64,000 bases of DNA from Thalassolituus maritimus (GTDB lineage: Bacteria; Pseudomonadota; Gammaproteobacteria; Pseudomonadales; Oceanobacteraceae), in assembly GCF_900156675.1 (NCBI RefSeq), contig NZ_FTOH01000006.1, positions 124,001-188,000 of the forward strand, given 5' to 3'. Every line of letters begins with the position of its first letter. The first letter of the stretch is position 1. Below are positions 1 to 9,877 of this stretch, in pieces. The translations under genes and the position numbers were made by a program. The notes under the pieces were generated by a model. The model worked only from the letters and a program-made list of their open reading frames with translations, did no database searches and was not told the origin of the DNA.

Positions 1-564
<564 letters not shown>

Positions 565-633
565 GCTTTTTCTGAATTCCGGTAGACAGTCATTTGGTCG
601 CCATTGTAACAAGGATACCCGTTAAGGATACCT

Positions 634-1839
634 ATGAAGCCGAGTTTTATCCCTGAACCAGCCCATGTCGGACGCGTTTTATGGCAGACACTCAAACGTT
701 TCGAAAGCATGGAGCGTCGCAAAGAAGCTGCTGCTCTGACCTACACCACGCTGTTCGCCCTGGTGCCTGTGATCACCGTCAGCTATTCGATACTCAGTGC
801 TATCCCGACGCTGCAGGAGTGGGGGCAGGATGCGAACCAGCAACTGCTTAGCTATGTTTTGCCGCAGGGCAGTGAAGTGATAACGGATTACCTGCGCCAG
901 TTCAGTGAGCAGGCACGACAGCTGACCTGGATAGGTATCGCCGCCTTATTTGTGACTTGTATTTTCCTGCTGCAAACCATTGAAGGACAGTTCAACCGAA
1001 TCTGGAACGTTGAAAGTTCGCGTTCGAAAATTCAGACATTTTTCCGCTATTGGGCTGTATTGAGCCTCGGTCCGCTGCTGTTTGGTGCCGGCGTGGCCAC
1101 ATCTTCTGTTCTGGCGTCGATGCCGCTTTGGGAGAGCTCTCCCGGTGGACCTCTGACAATACTAGCGCGGCTTATCCCGTGGATACTGACCATCGGCGCA
1201 GTGACTGTGGTTTATCTGATGGTGCCTAACTGCAAAGTACCCGTGCCTCATGCATTGATAGCCGCCGTTATCGTTGCCTCGGCTTTTGAATTGGGCAAGT
1301 TTCTGTTCAGTGGCGCTCTGGGGCTTTTTCCATCATATAAGCTGATTTATGGCGCGTTTGCTGCCGTTCCGCTGTTTCTGTTGTGGATCTATGTATCCTG
1401 GATGCTTCTGCTACTGGGGGCTGAGCTGAGCTATGGCCTGAGCCATTATCGTCGGCCTGGTGCAGGGCGTCATCCGGTGAATGAGCGATTGCGACTGGCA
1501 GAAATTCTGATCAAAGCCCGGAGTGGTGAACCTCTAAATCGCGAGCTGGATATCCGGCGCCAATTGGGTGACGTCGATGCAGGGCGAGTTACCAATATGC
1601 TTAATGAATTTCGCAAGTCGGGTTGGGTTGTATTCACGGAGGAGGGGCGCTGGGCCTGGGTTCGGGCGCCTGAGACCATTAAAACCTCTGAGTTCTTTGC
1701 CGGGCAGACATTGAAGGAGCTGTGTAAGGCCAATGCCGGAGATGCCAAAAAGCTGGTGAAATTACGCCAATGGCAAAATGACTTTAGTTCAGAGTTCGGA
1801 GAGCGCTTCGATATACCGCTCAGTGAATTACTTGACTGA
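634..1839 (+). CDS. yihY: YihY/BrkB family inner-membrane protein
   Basis: A 401-aa protein. Residues 1 to about 280 match the YihY/BrkB family: an amphipathic start, then the signature ERRKEAAALTYTTLFALVPV and about six hydrophobic segments (for example residues 33-55, 95-115, 140-160, 180-200, 245-270). The last ~130 residues are soluble and resemble the winged-helix-like tail seen in longer family members. The family was once called ribonuclease BN, but that activity belongs to another protein; the true function is unsettled (envelope or transport roles suggested). The start has an AAGGA 5 bases upstream, within a repeated AAGGATACC (611-619 and 624-632). It is divergent from arsC. Confidence 0.85.
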   Translation: MKPSFIPEPAHVGRVLWQTLKRFESMERRKEAAALTYTTLFALVPVITVSYSILSAIPTLQEWGQDANQQLLSYVLPQGSEVITDYLRQFSEQARQLTWIGIAALFVTCIFLLQTIEGQFNRIWNVESSRSKIQTFFRYWAVLSLGPLLFGAGVATSSVLASMPLWESSPGGPLTILARLIPWILTIGAVTVVYLMVPNCKVPVPHALIAAVIVASAFELGKFLFSGALGLFPSYKLIYGAFAAVPLFLLWIYVSWMLLLLGAELSYGLSHYRRPGAGRHPVNERLRLAEILIKARSGEPLNRELDIRRQLGDVDAGRVTNMLNEFRKSGWVVFTEEGRWAWVRAPETIKTSEFFAGQTLKELCKANAGDAKKLVKLRQWQNDFSSEFGERFDIPLSELLD

Positions 1840-1887
1840 GAGCGCGTGTCAGCCCCGAGTGATGAGCAGATACATCAGGAGAACCCA

Positions 1888-3252
1888 ATGAAACATGCGA
1901 TACAGGAAGTAGCGAGTGAGGCGGGCACGCCCGAGATCAGCGCTCCGGCGGTCTCGCTGCGCGTACACCCGCAAAGGTCATCGCTCTACGAAGAATTGCA
2001 CAACCGTCCATCGCCAATCATTGAGGGCGGTTGTCAGGTCACTCACTTTACAGTGATGCTCGATAACAATCGTGAAGAAATTCTCGAGCACGTAAATGAC
2101 CTATGTCGTCGTTATAGTGTGCCGGCTCCGGGTAACGACTCCAGTTGCTTGTATCAGGATTTTGGTGGGTTTGAGCTGCGCTGGGAACGCCATCTGGAAT
2201 TTGCGAACTTCACCTTTATCAGCAAAGACGCAGCCCCGTTTTCTGACGATGCTCTGGCGTTTATTCCTAAAGACTGGCTAGCCAGCATGCCCGGAGAATT
2301 AGTCGTAGCCGTTAATCTGGTGATGGTTGAATCCGAACCCAGTGACGTTGACCTGAAGCGCTGGTTCGAAGGTCAGCGTGTGTCTGGTTCAGAAGTCGCT
2401 GAGAATAAAGCCCAGGTCTGGACCGCGTTTAAGCTTCATAGCGACGGATTTGGGCGTATCGTCGCCTGGAACCGGGATCTCAATGCTTATCAGGCCGGTC
2501 GCATGGTACAGCGGTTGTGTGAGCTGGAAACTTACCGCCTGATGTCATTGCTGGCTCTGCCTGTAGCCCGGGAAATGGGCGCAGAATTGTCACGTATCGA
2601 GGACAATCTGGCGACTCTGAATTTGAGTATCTCAGAAATCGACAAAGACAAAGATGAGCGCGAGCTGCTGCAGGAACTGTCGCATCTGGCGGCAGAAGTC
2701 GAGCGCCATCGCTCTGACACAAACTTCCGATTCTCAGCTTCAGTGGCCTACCACGATCTGGTCAGAGACAGGATCAAACAGCTGCAGGAAGTCCCAATGG
2801 ATGGTGTTCAGAGCCTGCAGGAGTTCCTTGAGCGTCGACTGACGCCAGGCATCAAAACCTGTAACTCGGTCAGGGATCGTCTTGAGGATTTGTCGCGTCG
2901 TATTCACCGGACCACAAGTCTGCTGAGAACACGAGTCGACTTGTCGATTCAGGAGCAGAATCAGCACCTGTTATCCTCCATGAACCGTCGCAGTCAGTTG
3001 CAACTGAGATTGCAGCAGACGGTGGAAGGGCTCTCGGTGGTTGCTATCGGCTACTATCTGTTGTCGTTGCTGGAAATAGCATTTAATGGCCTGAAAGCGG
3101 TAGGGGTACCTATCGATGTCAGTCTGGCGAAGGGCGTAGCGATGCCTGTGGTGCTGTTATTGGTGCTGCTCGGTGTTCGCAGCGTCCGAACGCATATCAC
3201 ACGACGGAACCGGGCTGCTGACGGAAACAGCGGAAAATCAGAGCGGCAGTAA
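1888..3252 (+). CDS. DUF3422 family membrane protein
   Basis: A 454-aa protein with the DUF3422 hallmark near the N-terminus, HPQRSSLYEELHNRPSP. A mostly helical middle (about residues 230-390) looks coiled-coil, and two C-terminal hydrophobic segments (about 395-415 and 420-445) precede a basic tail. This architecture suggests an inner-membrane protein anchored at its C-terminus. No biochemical function is established for the family. The frame extends upstream to a GTG at 1846, but the ATG at 1888 has AGGAGA five bases before it and is preferred. It follows yihY by about 50 bases and is probably co-transcribed with it. Confidence 0.82.
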   Translation: MKHAIQEVASEAGTPEISAPAVSLRVHPQRSSLYEELHNRPSPIIEGGCQVTHFTVMLDNNREEILEHVNDLCRRYSVPAPGNDSSCLYQDFGGFELRWERHLEFANFTFISKDAAPFSDDALAFIPKDWLASMPGELVVAVNLVMVESEPSDVDLKRWFEGQRVSGSEVAENKAQVWTAFKLHSDGFGRIVAWNRDLNAYQAGRMVQRLCELETYRLMSLLALPVAREMGAELSRIEDNLATLNLSISEIDKDKDERELLQELSHLAAEVERHRSDTNFRFSASVAYHDLVRDRIKQLQEVPMDGVQSLQEFLERRLTPGIKTCNSVRDRLEDLSRRIHRTTSLLRTRVDLSIQEQNQHLLSSMNRRSQLQLRLQQTVEGLSVVAIGYYLLSLLEIAFNGLKAVGVPIDVSLAKGVAMPVVLLLVLLGVRSVRTHITRRNRAADGNSGKSERQ

Positions 3253-3262
3253 ACTGACACTG

Positions 3263-3294
3263 TGCGGTAAGAAACGACCGCATATCTTTTTATC
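3263..3294 (+). terminator. Weak hairpin after the DUF3422 gene, possible terminator
   Basis: TGCGGT (3263-3268) can pair with ACCGCA (3277-3282) across an 8-base loop. It is followed a few bases later by CTTTTTATC. The stem is short and the T-run is not immediate, so termination would be partial at best. It lies 11 bases after the stop codon. Confidence 0.35.
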
Positions 3295-3340
3295 TATCTG
3301 ATTTTTAAAGGATTTGTTATTTTGGCTTGCTAATTGCTGA

Positions 3341-3365
3341 ATCCTCCTCATCTTCAGTGGAGGAT
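3341..3365 (+). promoter_or_regulatory. Hairpin that can sequester the ribosome-binding site of the 143-aa gene
   Basis: ATCCTCC (3341-3347) is perfectly complementary to GGAGGAT (3359-3365), with an 11-base loop. The right arm contains the strong Shine-Dalgarno GGAGGA that lies six bases before the ATG at 3371. The stem would hide the RBS, so translation could depend on opening the hairpin. The pairing is seen directly; a regulatory role is inference. Confidence 0.5.
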
Positions 3366-3370
3366 GCAGT

Positions 3371-3802
3371 ATGCTGAATTGGTTGCCTGAACATATACAG
3401 AAGCCGGTGGCGTCGATACCAACCACCGGCACTCCTCATTCTCTCGTCCGTCGTTCAGCGGATGTATTGGCTCTTCTTATTCGCGATGCGCTGCTGGCGG
3501 GCGATCATGAGAGCGCATTCGCACTTGCCGGAGTACGTGATGTACTCAATGGTCTGAGTAAACCGACAGATCCTCTTCGTCGACGTGCCGAATCTGACGC
3601 ATATGACTTTATTGCCGACTACACTGAAAGTCAGGCAGAGGTTGGAGTGCGCGGGCAGGCTCTTGCAGATCTGAAACTCGTTGCTGATGTTCTTGCAGCA
3701 ACCGATATCGCCCGTAAACAGGAAGCAGCCTCTGGGCAACTCTGCAGTTTTGCCCGTGTTGAAGAGATTATCGGAAATTTGTATGCGAAAAGTAACGACT
3801 AG
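3371..3802 (+). CDS. Unrecognised 143-aa protein upstream of a putative outer-membrane barrel
   Basis: I do not recognise a family. The protein has no signal peptide or membrane segment. It is predicted to be largely helical, with alanine- and leucine-rich stretches (residues 28-60 and 70-125). An excellent GGAGGA lies 6 bases before the ATG, inside a hairpin (3341-3365). Its last 20 bases overlap the start of the next gene in another frame, so the two are probably translationally coupled. Codon use looks like that of the neighbours, and an overlapping downstream gene with a signal peptide supports it being real. A cytoplasmic partner or regulator of the downstream envelope protein is possible but not shown. 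Confidence 0.7.
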   Translation: MLNWLPEHIQKPVASIPTTGTPHSLVRRSADVLALLIRDALLAGDHESAFALAGVRDVLNGLSKPTDPLRRRAESDAYDFIADYTESQAEVGVRGQALADLKLVADVLAATDIARKQEAASGQLCSFARVEEIIGNLYAKSND

Positions 3803-4619
3803 CCTGCTGCTGTCATTGGCAGCACTTCAGGCAAATGCGTCCACCTTTCAATGGGGGCAGGAAATTTCAGGGGCGCCCGACAGCGGCGTAGGTACACGAT
3901 TTGCGACCAGCACCGTTGCGATTTCATTGCCGCTTGAGCGGGCTGACCGTGGCACAGAATCTCTGACTTCTGATGTGTCTCTGGAGTTAACTGAATTCCG
4001 TTGGGAAGGCGCGAATGCCGCCGAAGGTGAATACATCTGGTTATCTGTACCAATTAAATACCGACAGAAACGCACTGGCAGCACTGAGTTTCATCTGATG
4101 GCTGAGCCCGGCGTCATGACGGACCTCGATGCTGTTGGTACTGAGAATCTCAATCTGAACGTTGAGGTCAGTGGCCGGACTTACACGGGCCGCACGACCT
4201 TCTGGCAATACGGTATTGTGGTTGACCGTAAATTTGGCGACCGCAAACCCCGGCCGCTTCTGGCGCTGGCCACCAAGCTGACCTCCGATACTGAAATGTG
4301 GTTGGGTTTTCCCAAGTCGAATATTCAGACCCGATGGAGTCAGGAGTTCTCAACCTATGCCCGCTTCTATCCTGACGGTGGTTACTGGAAAGAAGAAGTC
4401 GATGATCTGACCCCAGCAAAGGTAACGACCGTCTCTTATACGAACTGGAGAATGGGGGTTGGTGCAGAGTTTCGCTGGCGCAATGGCGTGTGGCTGAATG
4501 CCGAGATTGGTCAGCTAAGAAATCGTACGATCAGAGCGACCGACAGTACCGGAGTTGAAGTCAGTGCAGACCCGGCTGAAAACGGTTACTGGCAGCTGGG
4601 TGCCAGCCTGAGATTCTGA
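3783..4619 (+). CDS. Putative outer-membrane beta-barrel protein with signal peptide
   Basis: A 278-aa product. It starts with MRKVTTSLLLSLAALQANAS, a typical Sec signal peptide with cleavage likely after the ANA at about residue 18. The mature part alternates polar and hydrophobic residues, is rich in aromatic and glycine residues, and ends in ...GYWQLGASLRF. A C-terminal phenylalanine after alternating residues is the usual sorting signal for BAM-inserted barrels. The frame is open upstream to 3681, but only the ATG at 3783 gives a signal peptide. It overlaps the preceding gene by 20 bases, and the DUF4892 gene follows closely. It resembles uncharacterised barrel families of the DUF6268 kind; function and substrate are unknown. 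Confidence 0.65.
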   Translation: MRKVTTSLLLSLAALQANASTFQWGQEISGAPDSGVGTRFATSTVAISLPLERADRGTESLTSDVSLELTEFRWEGANAAEGEYIWLSVPIKYRQKRTGSTEFHLMAEPGVMTDLDAVGTENLNLNVEVSGRTYTGRTTFWQYGIVVDRKFGDRKPRPLLALATKLTSDTEMWLGFPKSNIQTRWSQEFSTYARFYPDGGYWKEEVDDLTPAKVTTVSYTNWRMGVGAEFRWRNGVWLNAEIGQLRNRTIRATDSTGVEVSADPAENGYWQLGASLRF

Positions 4620-4653
4620 TACATTGGGCAGAGTGTCACATAACAGGTTGCTT

Positions 4654-5535
4654 ATGCTTCTCTTTGCCCGCTACATCCGGTTTTACCCTCTACTTCTGGC
4701 GGTAGTTTTCGCTTCTATGATGCCCTCTGGTGCATCTGCAGCACCGCCACCATTCCCCGACAGTGAATTAATCGAACGTTCTGAAGAGAGTGTTTCGCGT
4801 TACAGGCTTGTACTTTCTGAACTGAAGCACCAGCGTGCGGATACATTTGGAGAGCGTGAGTTGCGTGTCTCCGGAGAACGTGAGCGTACCGTGTATAATT
4901 TGCCGGACGGCGTAAGTCTCGAAGAGGTGAGAGTGTACTTCCGGCGTCAGACCGATGGCCAGAGAACGCTCTATGAGTGTATTGGTATCGATTGCGGAAG
5001 CAGTAACTTCTGGGCAAACGACGTGTTTGATCTGTCCAGCCTGGTCAGCCGCGACAAAGATCAGGCGTATTTCGTAACCATTGAGCCATACGCTGATACC
5101 CAGAAACTGACCATGGTGTATATCTCCATGCGTGGCGGGCGTCAGCCGAAAGTTCTGATTGATCAGCTAGTCACACGGGCACCCCTGAAAATCGGTCAGG
5201 TCACCCAGGACGAAGTACTTGCATCATTGTCCGTGACGTCGGGCTGGCTTCCGGGCTTTGTAGCAGACAGTCGTGGCGTGAACGTTACCGAAAGCCAGAT
5301 TCTGTTTGATGCTATTCAGGGCCTCTCTGTTGGTCTGAAGACACGCTTACACTTGATGGTGCATTGTTATGATGGTGCACATATCAAGGACACATTAGAA
5401 TGCTCCGAACGTTTGGCCGAGCAGGTACGCAAAGCGTTACCGGGCATTGATGTCAGAGCGCTGGGTGCATTAACTCCAGCCCCTGCGGCGGACCGCCGAC
5501 CGGCTGTTCGCTTTACGTTCTGGCCGGGCCGTTAA
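4654..5535 (+). CDS. DUF4892 family exported protein
   Basis: A 293-aa protein. The N-terminus is basic then hydrophobic (residues 1-30, ending SGASAAPPP), a signal peptide. The mature region carries the DUF4892 pattern: a Tyr-rich start, an ERELRVSGE...YNLPDGVS segment, and the conserved YECIGIDCGSSNFWANDVF block, whose two cysteines could form a disulfide in the periplasm. The C-terminal ~100 residues resemble an OmpA-like alpha/beta domain with DAIQGLSVG and AEQVRKAL. A TTG at 4624 is also in frame, but the ATG at 4654 with AGG upstream leaves a better signal sequence. It is probably in one operon with the barrel gene. Function unknown; location inferred periplasmic. Confidence 0.78.
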   Translation: MLLFARYIRFYPLLLAVVFASMMPSGASAAPPPFPDSELIERSEESVSRYRLVLSELKHQRADTFGERELRVSGERERTVYNLPDGVSLEEVRVYFRRQTDGQRTLYECIGIDCGSSNFWANDVFDLSSLVSRDKDQAYFVTIEPYADTQKLTMVYISMRGGRQPKVLIDQLVTRAPLKIGQVTQDEVLASLSVTSGWLPGFVADSRGVNVTESQILFDAIQGLSVGLKTRLHLMVHCYDGAHIKDTLECSERLAEQVRKALPGIDVRALGALTPAPAADRRPAVRFTFWPGR

Positions 5536-5582
5536 AGCAGATAAATGCCAGCTCTGGCCTGGCGATAGGACTCGAAAATCCG

Positions 5583-6515
5583 ATGAAACAGTCAAAGAAA
5601 ACCGTCGCTCTCGCGCTGGGGAGCGGTGGCGCGCGCGGTTATACCCACATAGGTGTCATCCAGGCGCTCGAAGAGCGTGGCTACGATATCGTTAAAATTT
5701 CCGGTTGCTCAATGGGTGCCATTGTTGGTGGCTTTTATGCGGCAGGAAAACTTCCGCAGTATCGTGACTGGGTCACCAGTCTCGGTTATATCGACGTTCT
5801 TAAACTTGTGGATTTCAGCTTGTTATCCGGTGGTGCTATCAAGCTTGAGAAAGTCTATGGTGTTATCAGTGAGCTGCTGGGTGAGATCAATATTGAAGAC
5901 CTGAATATTCCTTACACCTCGGTGGCTACCGACCTGAAGCATGAAAAAGAAATCTGGTTCCAGCGGGGTTCACTGGTCGAAGCAATGCGTGCTTCTGCTG
6001 CAATTCCAACCATTCTTGAGCCCGTCATCACTGACACAATGATGCTGGTGGACGGCGCGGTATTGAACCCCTTACCTATTACCCCGTGCGTATCAGCTCA
6101 TGCTGACCTGATTATTGCCGTTGATATCAATTCGGATGTGCCGACACCACAGAACCTCGTAAGAGATGTTGCGGAATCTGAAAGCGAAAAGAAAGCCTGG
6201 CTCAATACCGTTATGGATCGTGCTTCTGAGTGGCTTGGTAAGCGCACGAATGAAGCCCGTAAAGAAGCGAATGAGAATCTGGGAAAACTGGAGACCCTGA
6301 CCCGTATGTTTGAGGTCATGCAGTCTTCTCTGAGTCGCTTTAAGACGGCAGGGTATCCGCCTGATCTGCTGATCCGTATTCCGACTGAAAGCTGTGAAAT
6401 GTACGAATTTTATCGTGCACAGGAGATGGTTGATCTGGGCTATCAGATTGCTAACGACGCGCTTGATGCGTTCGAGCACGGCCACAGTAGTCTCTATGGT
6501 GAGCGCCGCTGCTGA
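5583..6515 (+). CDS. Patatin-like phospholipase (RssA type)
   Basis: A 310-aa protein with all hallmarks of the bacterial patatin fold. The oxyanion hole glycine loop LGSGGARG is at residues 12-19. The nucleophile motif GCSMG places Ser at residue 43, and the catalytic Asp is in VDGAVLNP at about 157, giving a Ser-Asp dyad. No signal peptide, so cytosolic or membrane-associated. The family hydrolyses acyl ester bonds of phospholipids or other lipids; the physiological substrate is unknown. The C-terminal third (about 200-300) is helical and charged, as in RssA relatives. It sits just upstream of prmB. Confidence 0.85.
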   Translation: MKQSKKTVALALGSGGARGYTHIGVIQALEERGYDIVKISGCSMGAIVGGFYAAGKLPQYRDWVTSLGYIDVLKLVDFSLLSGGAIKLEKVYGVISELLGEINIEDLNIPYTSVATDLKHEKEIWFQRGSLVEAMRASAAIPTILEPVITDTMMLVDGAVLNPLPITPCVSAHADLIIAVDINSDVPTPQNLVRDVAESESEKKAWLNTVMDRASEWLGKRTNEARKEANENLGKLETLTRMFEVMQSSLSRFKTAGYPPDLLIRIPTESCEMYEFYRAQEMVDLGYQIANDALDAFEHGHSSLYGERRC

Positions 6516-6554
6516 TCCTGATACAATAGCGCCTTTTTTGGACGGCCAGACCTG

Positions 6555-7490
6555 ATGAAATTCGACCAACTTGCTCAGGAAGCTATCAATGAACTGTCTA
6601 CGTTGCAGGATTTTGTGCGCTGGGCTGTGAGTCGGATGGCGGAACATGAGGTTTATCATGGGCATGGTACCGACAATCCGTGGGACGAAGCTCTGTATCT
6701 GGTTGCACACGCATTGAATCTGCCATGGCAGTTAGCAGATAACTGGCGTTCGTCGAAACTGACTCGCTCAGAGCGTGAACGCGTTGTTGACCTGCTGAGC
6801 CAGCGGATACACGAAAAAGTACCGACACCGTATCTCACGGGGGAAGCCTGGTTTTGCGGTAAACCCTATCTGGTCGATGAGCGGGTTCTGGTGCCACGGT
6901 CGCCGATTGGTGAGCTTATTCAGGCACGTTTTTCGCCCTGGCTTCCTGGCAGTGCAGAGCCGGCGCGTATTCTGGATCTTTGCACAGGCTCTGGCTGCAT
7001 CGGCATTGCCTGCGCTCATGAGTTCGGGAACGCTCAGGTGGAACTGCTCGATATTTCGTTTGAGTCCTTAGAAGTGGCTGAAGCCAATATTGGTATGCAT
7101 GGCCTTGATGATCGCGTTTTTGCATTACAGTCGGACCTGTTTTCCGCGGCTTCCGGACGTTACGACATCATTGTGTCGAATCCTCCGTACGTCGATGCCG
7201 ATGATATGGCGGAGTTGCCGAAGGAGTACCGCCACGAGCCTGAGCTTGCACTGGCGGCCGGGGATGATGGTCTGGATCTGGTCAGAATTATGCTGGCAGA
7301 GGTCCGGGAGTATCTGACGGACGACGGTATCTTCATTCTGGAGGTCGGTAACAGCTTCCCGGCCTTACAGGCGGCATACCCTCAGCTGGCGTTTGAGTGG
7401 CCCGAGTTTGAACACGGTGGGCACGGTGTCTGTGTTCTGAGAGCCTCAGACCTTGATGTATTAACTGAAGAATTAACAACAGGCGCGTGA
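6555..7490 (+). CDS. prmB: Ribosomal protein L3 (Gln) N5-methyltransferase
   Basis: A 311-aa class I methyltransferase of the HemK/PrmC group. The SAM-binding motif I is [13 protein letters not shown] (about residues 140-152). The substrate-glutamine motif NPPY is at about 211-214, as in all enzymes methylating the side-chain amide of glutamine. The N-terminal helical domain (1-80) and the [13 protein letters not shown] segment are specific to PrmB rather than PrmC, which has RPETE-like residues there. Known function: methylation of a Gln in ribosomal protein L3, aiding 50S assembly. It lies directly before aroC (19 bases), the common arrangement in gammaproteobacteria. Confidence 0.92.
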   Translation: MKFDQLAQEAINELSTLQDFVRWAVSRMAEHEVYHGHGTDNPWDEALYLVAHALNLPWQLADNWRSSKLTRSERERVVDLLSQRIHEKVPTPYLTGEAWFCGKPYLVDERVLVPRSPIGELIQARFSPWLPGSAEPARILDLCTGSGCIGIACAHEFGNAQVELLDISFESLEVAEANIGMHGLDDRVFALQSDLFSAASGRYDIIVSNPPYVDADDMAELPKEYRHEPELALAAGDDGLDLVRIMLAEVREYLTDDGIFILEVGNSFPALQAAYPQLAFEWPEFEHGGHGVCVLRASDLDVLTEELTTGA

Positions 7491-7509
7491 GCGCTGCGAC
7501 GGAAATCTT

Positions 7510-8610
7510 ATGTCTGGTAACAGTTTCGGAAAATTATTCACAGTCACCTCGTTCGGTGAAAGTCACGGACTTGCCCTCGGGGCGATTGTTGATGGTTGCC
7601 CACCGGGTATTCCACTGACTGAAGAAGATCTTCAGGCTGACCTGGATCGTCGTAAGCCGGGAACCTCGCGTCACACGACTCAGCGTCGCGAGCCTGATCA
7701 GGTAAAGATTCTTTCTGGTGTTTTCGAAGGCAAGACCACAGGCACGCCGATTGGCCTGATTATTGAAAATACCGATCAGCGCTCTAAAGACTATTCAAAC
7801 ATTGCCAAAACCTTCCGTCCTGCACATGCTGACTACGCTTATACGCAGAAGTATGGTTTCCGCGACTATCGTGGTGGTGGTCGTTCATCAGCACGCGAAA
7901 CCGCGATGCGTGTTGCTGCCGGTGCGATTGCAAAGAAAGTGCTGGCCGGAAAGGGCATTGAAGTCCGTGGTTACCTTTCTCAGCTTGGTCCAATTAAGGC
8001 TGAGGCCTTCGACTGGAACGAGGTTCACAATAATCCTTTCTTCTGTCCTGACGCGAGTAAAGTGCCAGAAATGGAAGAGTACATGGATAAGCTACGCAAA
8101 GAGTGTAACTCTATTGGTGCCCGAATCAGCGTCGTGGCGACAGGTGTAAAGCCGGGTCTGGGTGAGCCGATCTTTGACCGACTTGATGCAGATCTCGCTC
8201 ATGCACTCATGAGTATCAATGCAGTGAAGGGTGTAGAAATTGGTGACGGTTTTGATGTTGTTGAGCAGAAAGGCACTGAGCACAGAGACGAAATGTCGCC
8301 AGAAGGCTTCCTGAGCAATCATGCGGGGGGCGTACTCGGTGGAATTTCTACGGGACAGGACATCATTGCGCATATTGCGCTTAAGCCAACCTCGAGCATG
8401 GCTCTGCCGGGGCGCTCTGTAGATACTGACGGTAATCCGATTGAAGTCATCACGAAAGGGCGTCATGACCCGTGTGTTGGCATTCGTGCGACACCGATTG
8501 CCGAAGCCATGATGGCCATCGTGCTGCTTGACCACCTGATGCGTGACCGTGGCCAGAATGCCGATGTTGTATGTACTACGCCAGTGATTCCAGGCCAGGC
8601 GCCGGAATAA
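7510..8610 (+). CDS. aroC: Chorismate synthase
   Basis: A 366-aa enzyme with the three family signatures: [19 protein letters not shown] near residue 17, the [18 protein letters not shown] block at about 124-141, and a late [17 protein letters not shown] motif at about 319-335. It converts 5-enolpyruvylshikimate-3-phosphate to chorismate with reduced FMN, the last step of the shikimate pathway. The window also encodes the preceding step (AroA) and the chorismate-consuming branch enzymes (PheA, TyrA), although these lie about 27 kb away. Probably expressed with prmB. A 9-bp inverted repeat follows the stop codon. Confidence 0.97.
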   Translation: MSGNSFGKLFTVTSFGESHGLALGAIVDGCPPGIPLTEEDLQADLDRRKPGTSRHTTQRREPDQVKILSGVFEGKTTGTPIGLIIENTDQRSKDYSNIAKTFRPAHADYAYTQKYGFRDYRGGGRSSARETAMRVAAGAIAKKVLAGKGIEVRGYLSQLGPIKAEAFDWNEVHNNPFFCPDASKVPEMEEYMDKLRKECNSIGARISVVATGVKPGLGEPIFDRLDADLAHALMSINAVKGVEIGDGFDVVEQKGTEHRDEMSPEGFLSNHAGGVLGGISTGQDIIAHIALKPTSSMALPGRSVDTDGNPIEVITKGRHDPCVGIRATPIAEAMMAIVLLDHLMRDRGQNADVVCTTPVIPGQAPE

Positions 8611-8632
8611 ACATCAAGATAAGCACTTCGAC

Positions 8633-8660
8633 TACCAGCGGGCGCTTATGACCGCTGGTA
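8633..8660 (+). repeat. 9-bp inverted repeat after aroC
   Basis: TACCAGCGG (8633-8641) is exactly complementary to CCGCTGGTA (8652-8660), with a 10-base loop. No T-run follows, so it is not a classical intrinsic terminator. It sits between aroC and the transporter start and might act as an mRNA 3' stabiliser or a regulatory stem. Confidence 0.4.
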
Positions 8661-8694
8661 CCTTCACCTCATACGTTTGTCTGGTCGTCCGCTG

Positions 8695-9858
8695 ATGCCA
8701 GTTTCACCATCGCGCTTCGCCTTATTTTACGCCCTGTACTTCGCACTCCTGGGGTGTATTGCTCCCTTCTGGGGCCTGTATCTGAAACACCTCTCGTTCA
8801 CTGCGGTCGAAATTGGCAGCCTCATGGCCTTGTTTGGCGTTGTCAGAATTCTTGCACCCAATATGTGGGCCGCTCAGAGCCGACGATTCCGTGGCCCGGT
8901 TCAGATGGTGCGAATGGCTGGTCTTCTTACTCTGGTTTGCTTTTCTCTGATCTACGCAACACAAAGCTTCTACGGCGTGGCTGCAGTTATGATCGCGTAT
9001 GGCTTTTTCTGGGCAGCCATGCTGCCGCAGTACGAAGTACTCTGCATGCAGTCGCTGTCGAATCAGGTCGATCGCTACAGTCGCGTTCGCATGTGGGGTT
9101 CCGTTGGTTTTATTGTCAGTGTGGTGTTGCTTGGTGCAGTACTTCAGGCGTTAAGTATATCAGTGTTGCCTGCTGTGATGTGGGCGCTCATGTTCTGCAT
9201 CGTAGCTAACGCCTGGCTGATGCCACATGTTAATCACCCTGTCAGACCTGAAAATCAGACAGACCAGCAGTTCTGGCGGCGCTTACTTAAGGGGCCGGTT
9301 GCAGGTTTTATTCTTCTTAATATTCTTCTGCAGTTGTCTTTTGGACCTTATTACACCTTCTTTAGTATTTACCTCGATGAAGCTGGTTACAGCGCCAGTC
9401 TGACCGGGGTTATCTGGTGTGTGGGGGTGATCGCCGAAGTTGTGCTGTTCTGGCAATTCGGACGCATTATGCATCTGCTTAGCTGGAGAGGCTGGGTCGT
9501 TCTGAGTCTTGTTCTTACAGCCGTTAGATGGATGTTGACCGGATACCTTATCGGGTCTCTCTGGGTGCTTATGCTGTTGCAAATCTTACACGCGTTCAGT
9601 TTTGGCGTGATGCACGCAGTATCAATGCGTTATGTTCAGACACTTTTTCCGGATCATCTTCAGGGGCGTGCCCAGGCTTTATACAGCAGTGTCAGTTTTG
9701 GCTTAGGAGGTGCGGTGGGGGCCTGGGTCAGTGGCTTGCTCTGGGAGCCTCTGGGTGGCACGCTGGTGTTTGTGCTTGCAGGGGCAGCCTCCTTGGCCGG
9801 TGCGGTCATAGCCTGGCTTAGTTTGTCCCCAGATGAGCAGCGACAGAGCCGCCAATAA
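8695..9858 (+). CDS. MFS transporter (HcaT/PP-type, MFS_1-like)
   Basis: A protein of about 387 aa with twelve predicted membrane helices and a short N-terminus leading straight into FALFYALYFALLGCIAPFWGLYL. The cytoplasmic loop 2-3 motif is present in diverged form (AAQSRRFRGPV), and the Trp- and Gly-rich later helices match the HcaT/LacY-like subgroup. Substrate unknown; HcaT itself is annotated for 3-phenylpropionate, but many relatives are orphans. The frame also allows a TTG at 8677, and neither start has a strong RBS. It ends 19 bases before the DUF6489 gene, so it may be transcribed into the PHA module. Confidence 0.8.
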   Translation: MPVSPSRFALFYALYFALLGCIAPFWGLYLKHLSFTAVEIGSLMALFGVVRILAPNMWAAQSRRFRGPVQMVRMAGLLTLVCFSLIYATQSFYGVAAVMIAYGFFWAAMLPQYEVLCMQSLSNQVDRYSRVRMWGSVGFIVSVVLLGAVLQALSISVLPAVMWALMFCIVANAWLMPHVNHPVRPENQTDQQFWRRLLKGPVAGFILLNILLQLSFGPYYTFFSIYLDEAGYSASLTGVIWCVGVIAEVVLFWQFGRIMHLLSWRGWVVLSLVLTAVRWMLTGYLIGSLWVLMLLQILHAFSFGVMHAVSMRYVQTLFPDHLQGRAQALYSSVSFGLGGAVGAWVSGLLWEPLGGTLVFVLAGAASLAGAVIAWLSLSPDEQRQSRQ

Positions 9859-9877
9859 CCAAATAAAGGAACACGAA

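Noticed and set aside
611-632. AAGGATACC direct repeat before yihY as a regulatory site
   Set aside because: It contains the SD-like AAGGA and is most simply explained as a ribosome-binding region.
6093-6710. 205-codon minus-strand frame bridging the patatin and prmB genes
   Set aside because: Overlaps two well-supported genes and shows no recognisable protein features.
8633-8660. Inverted repeat after aroC as an intrinsic terminator
   Set aside because: No T-run follows the stem. Kept only as a repeat.
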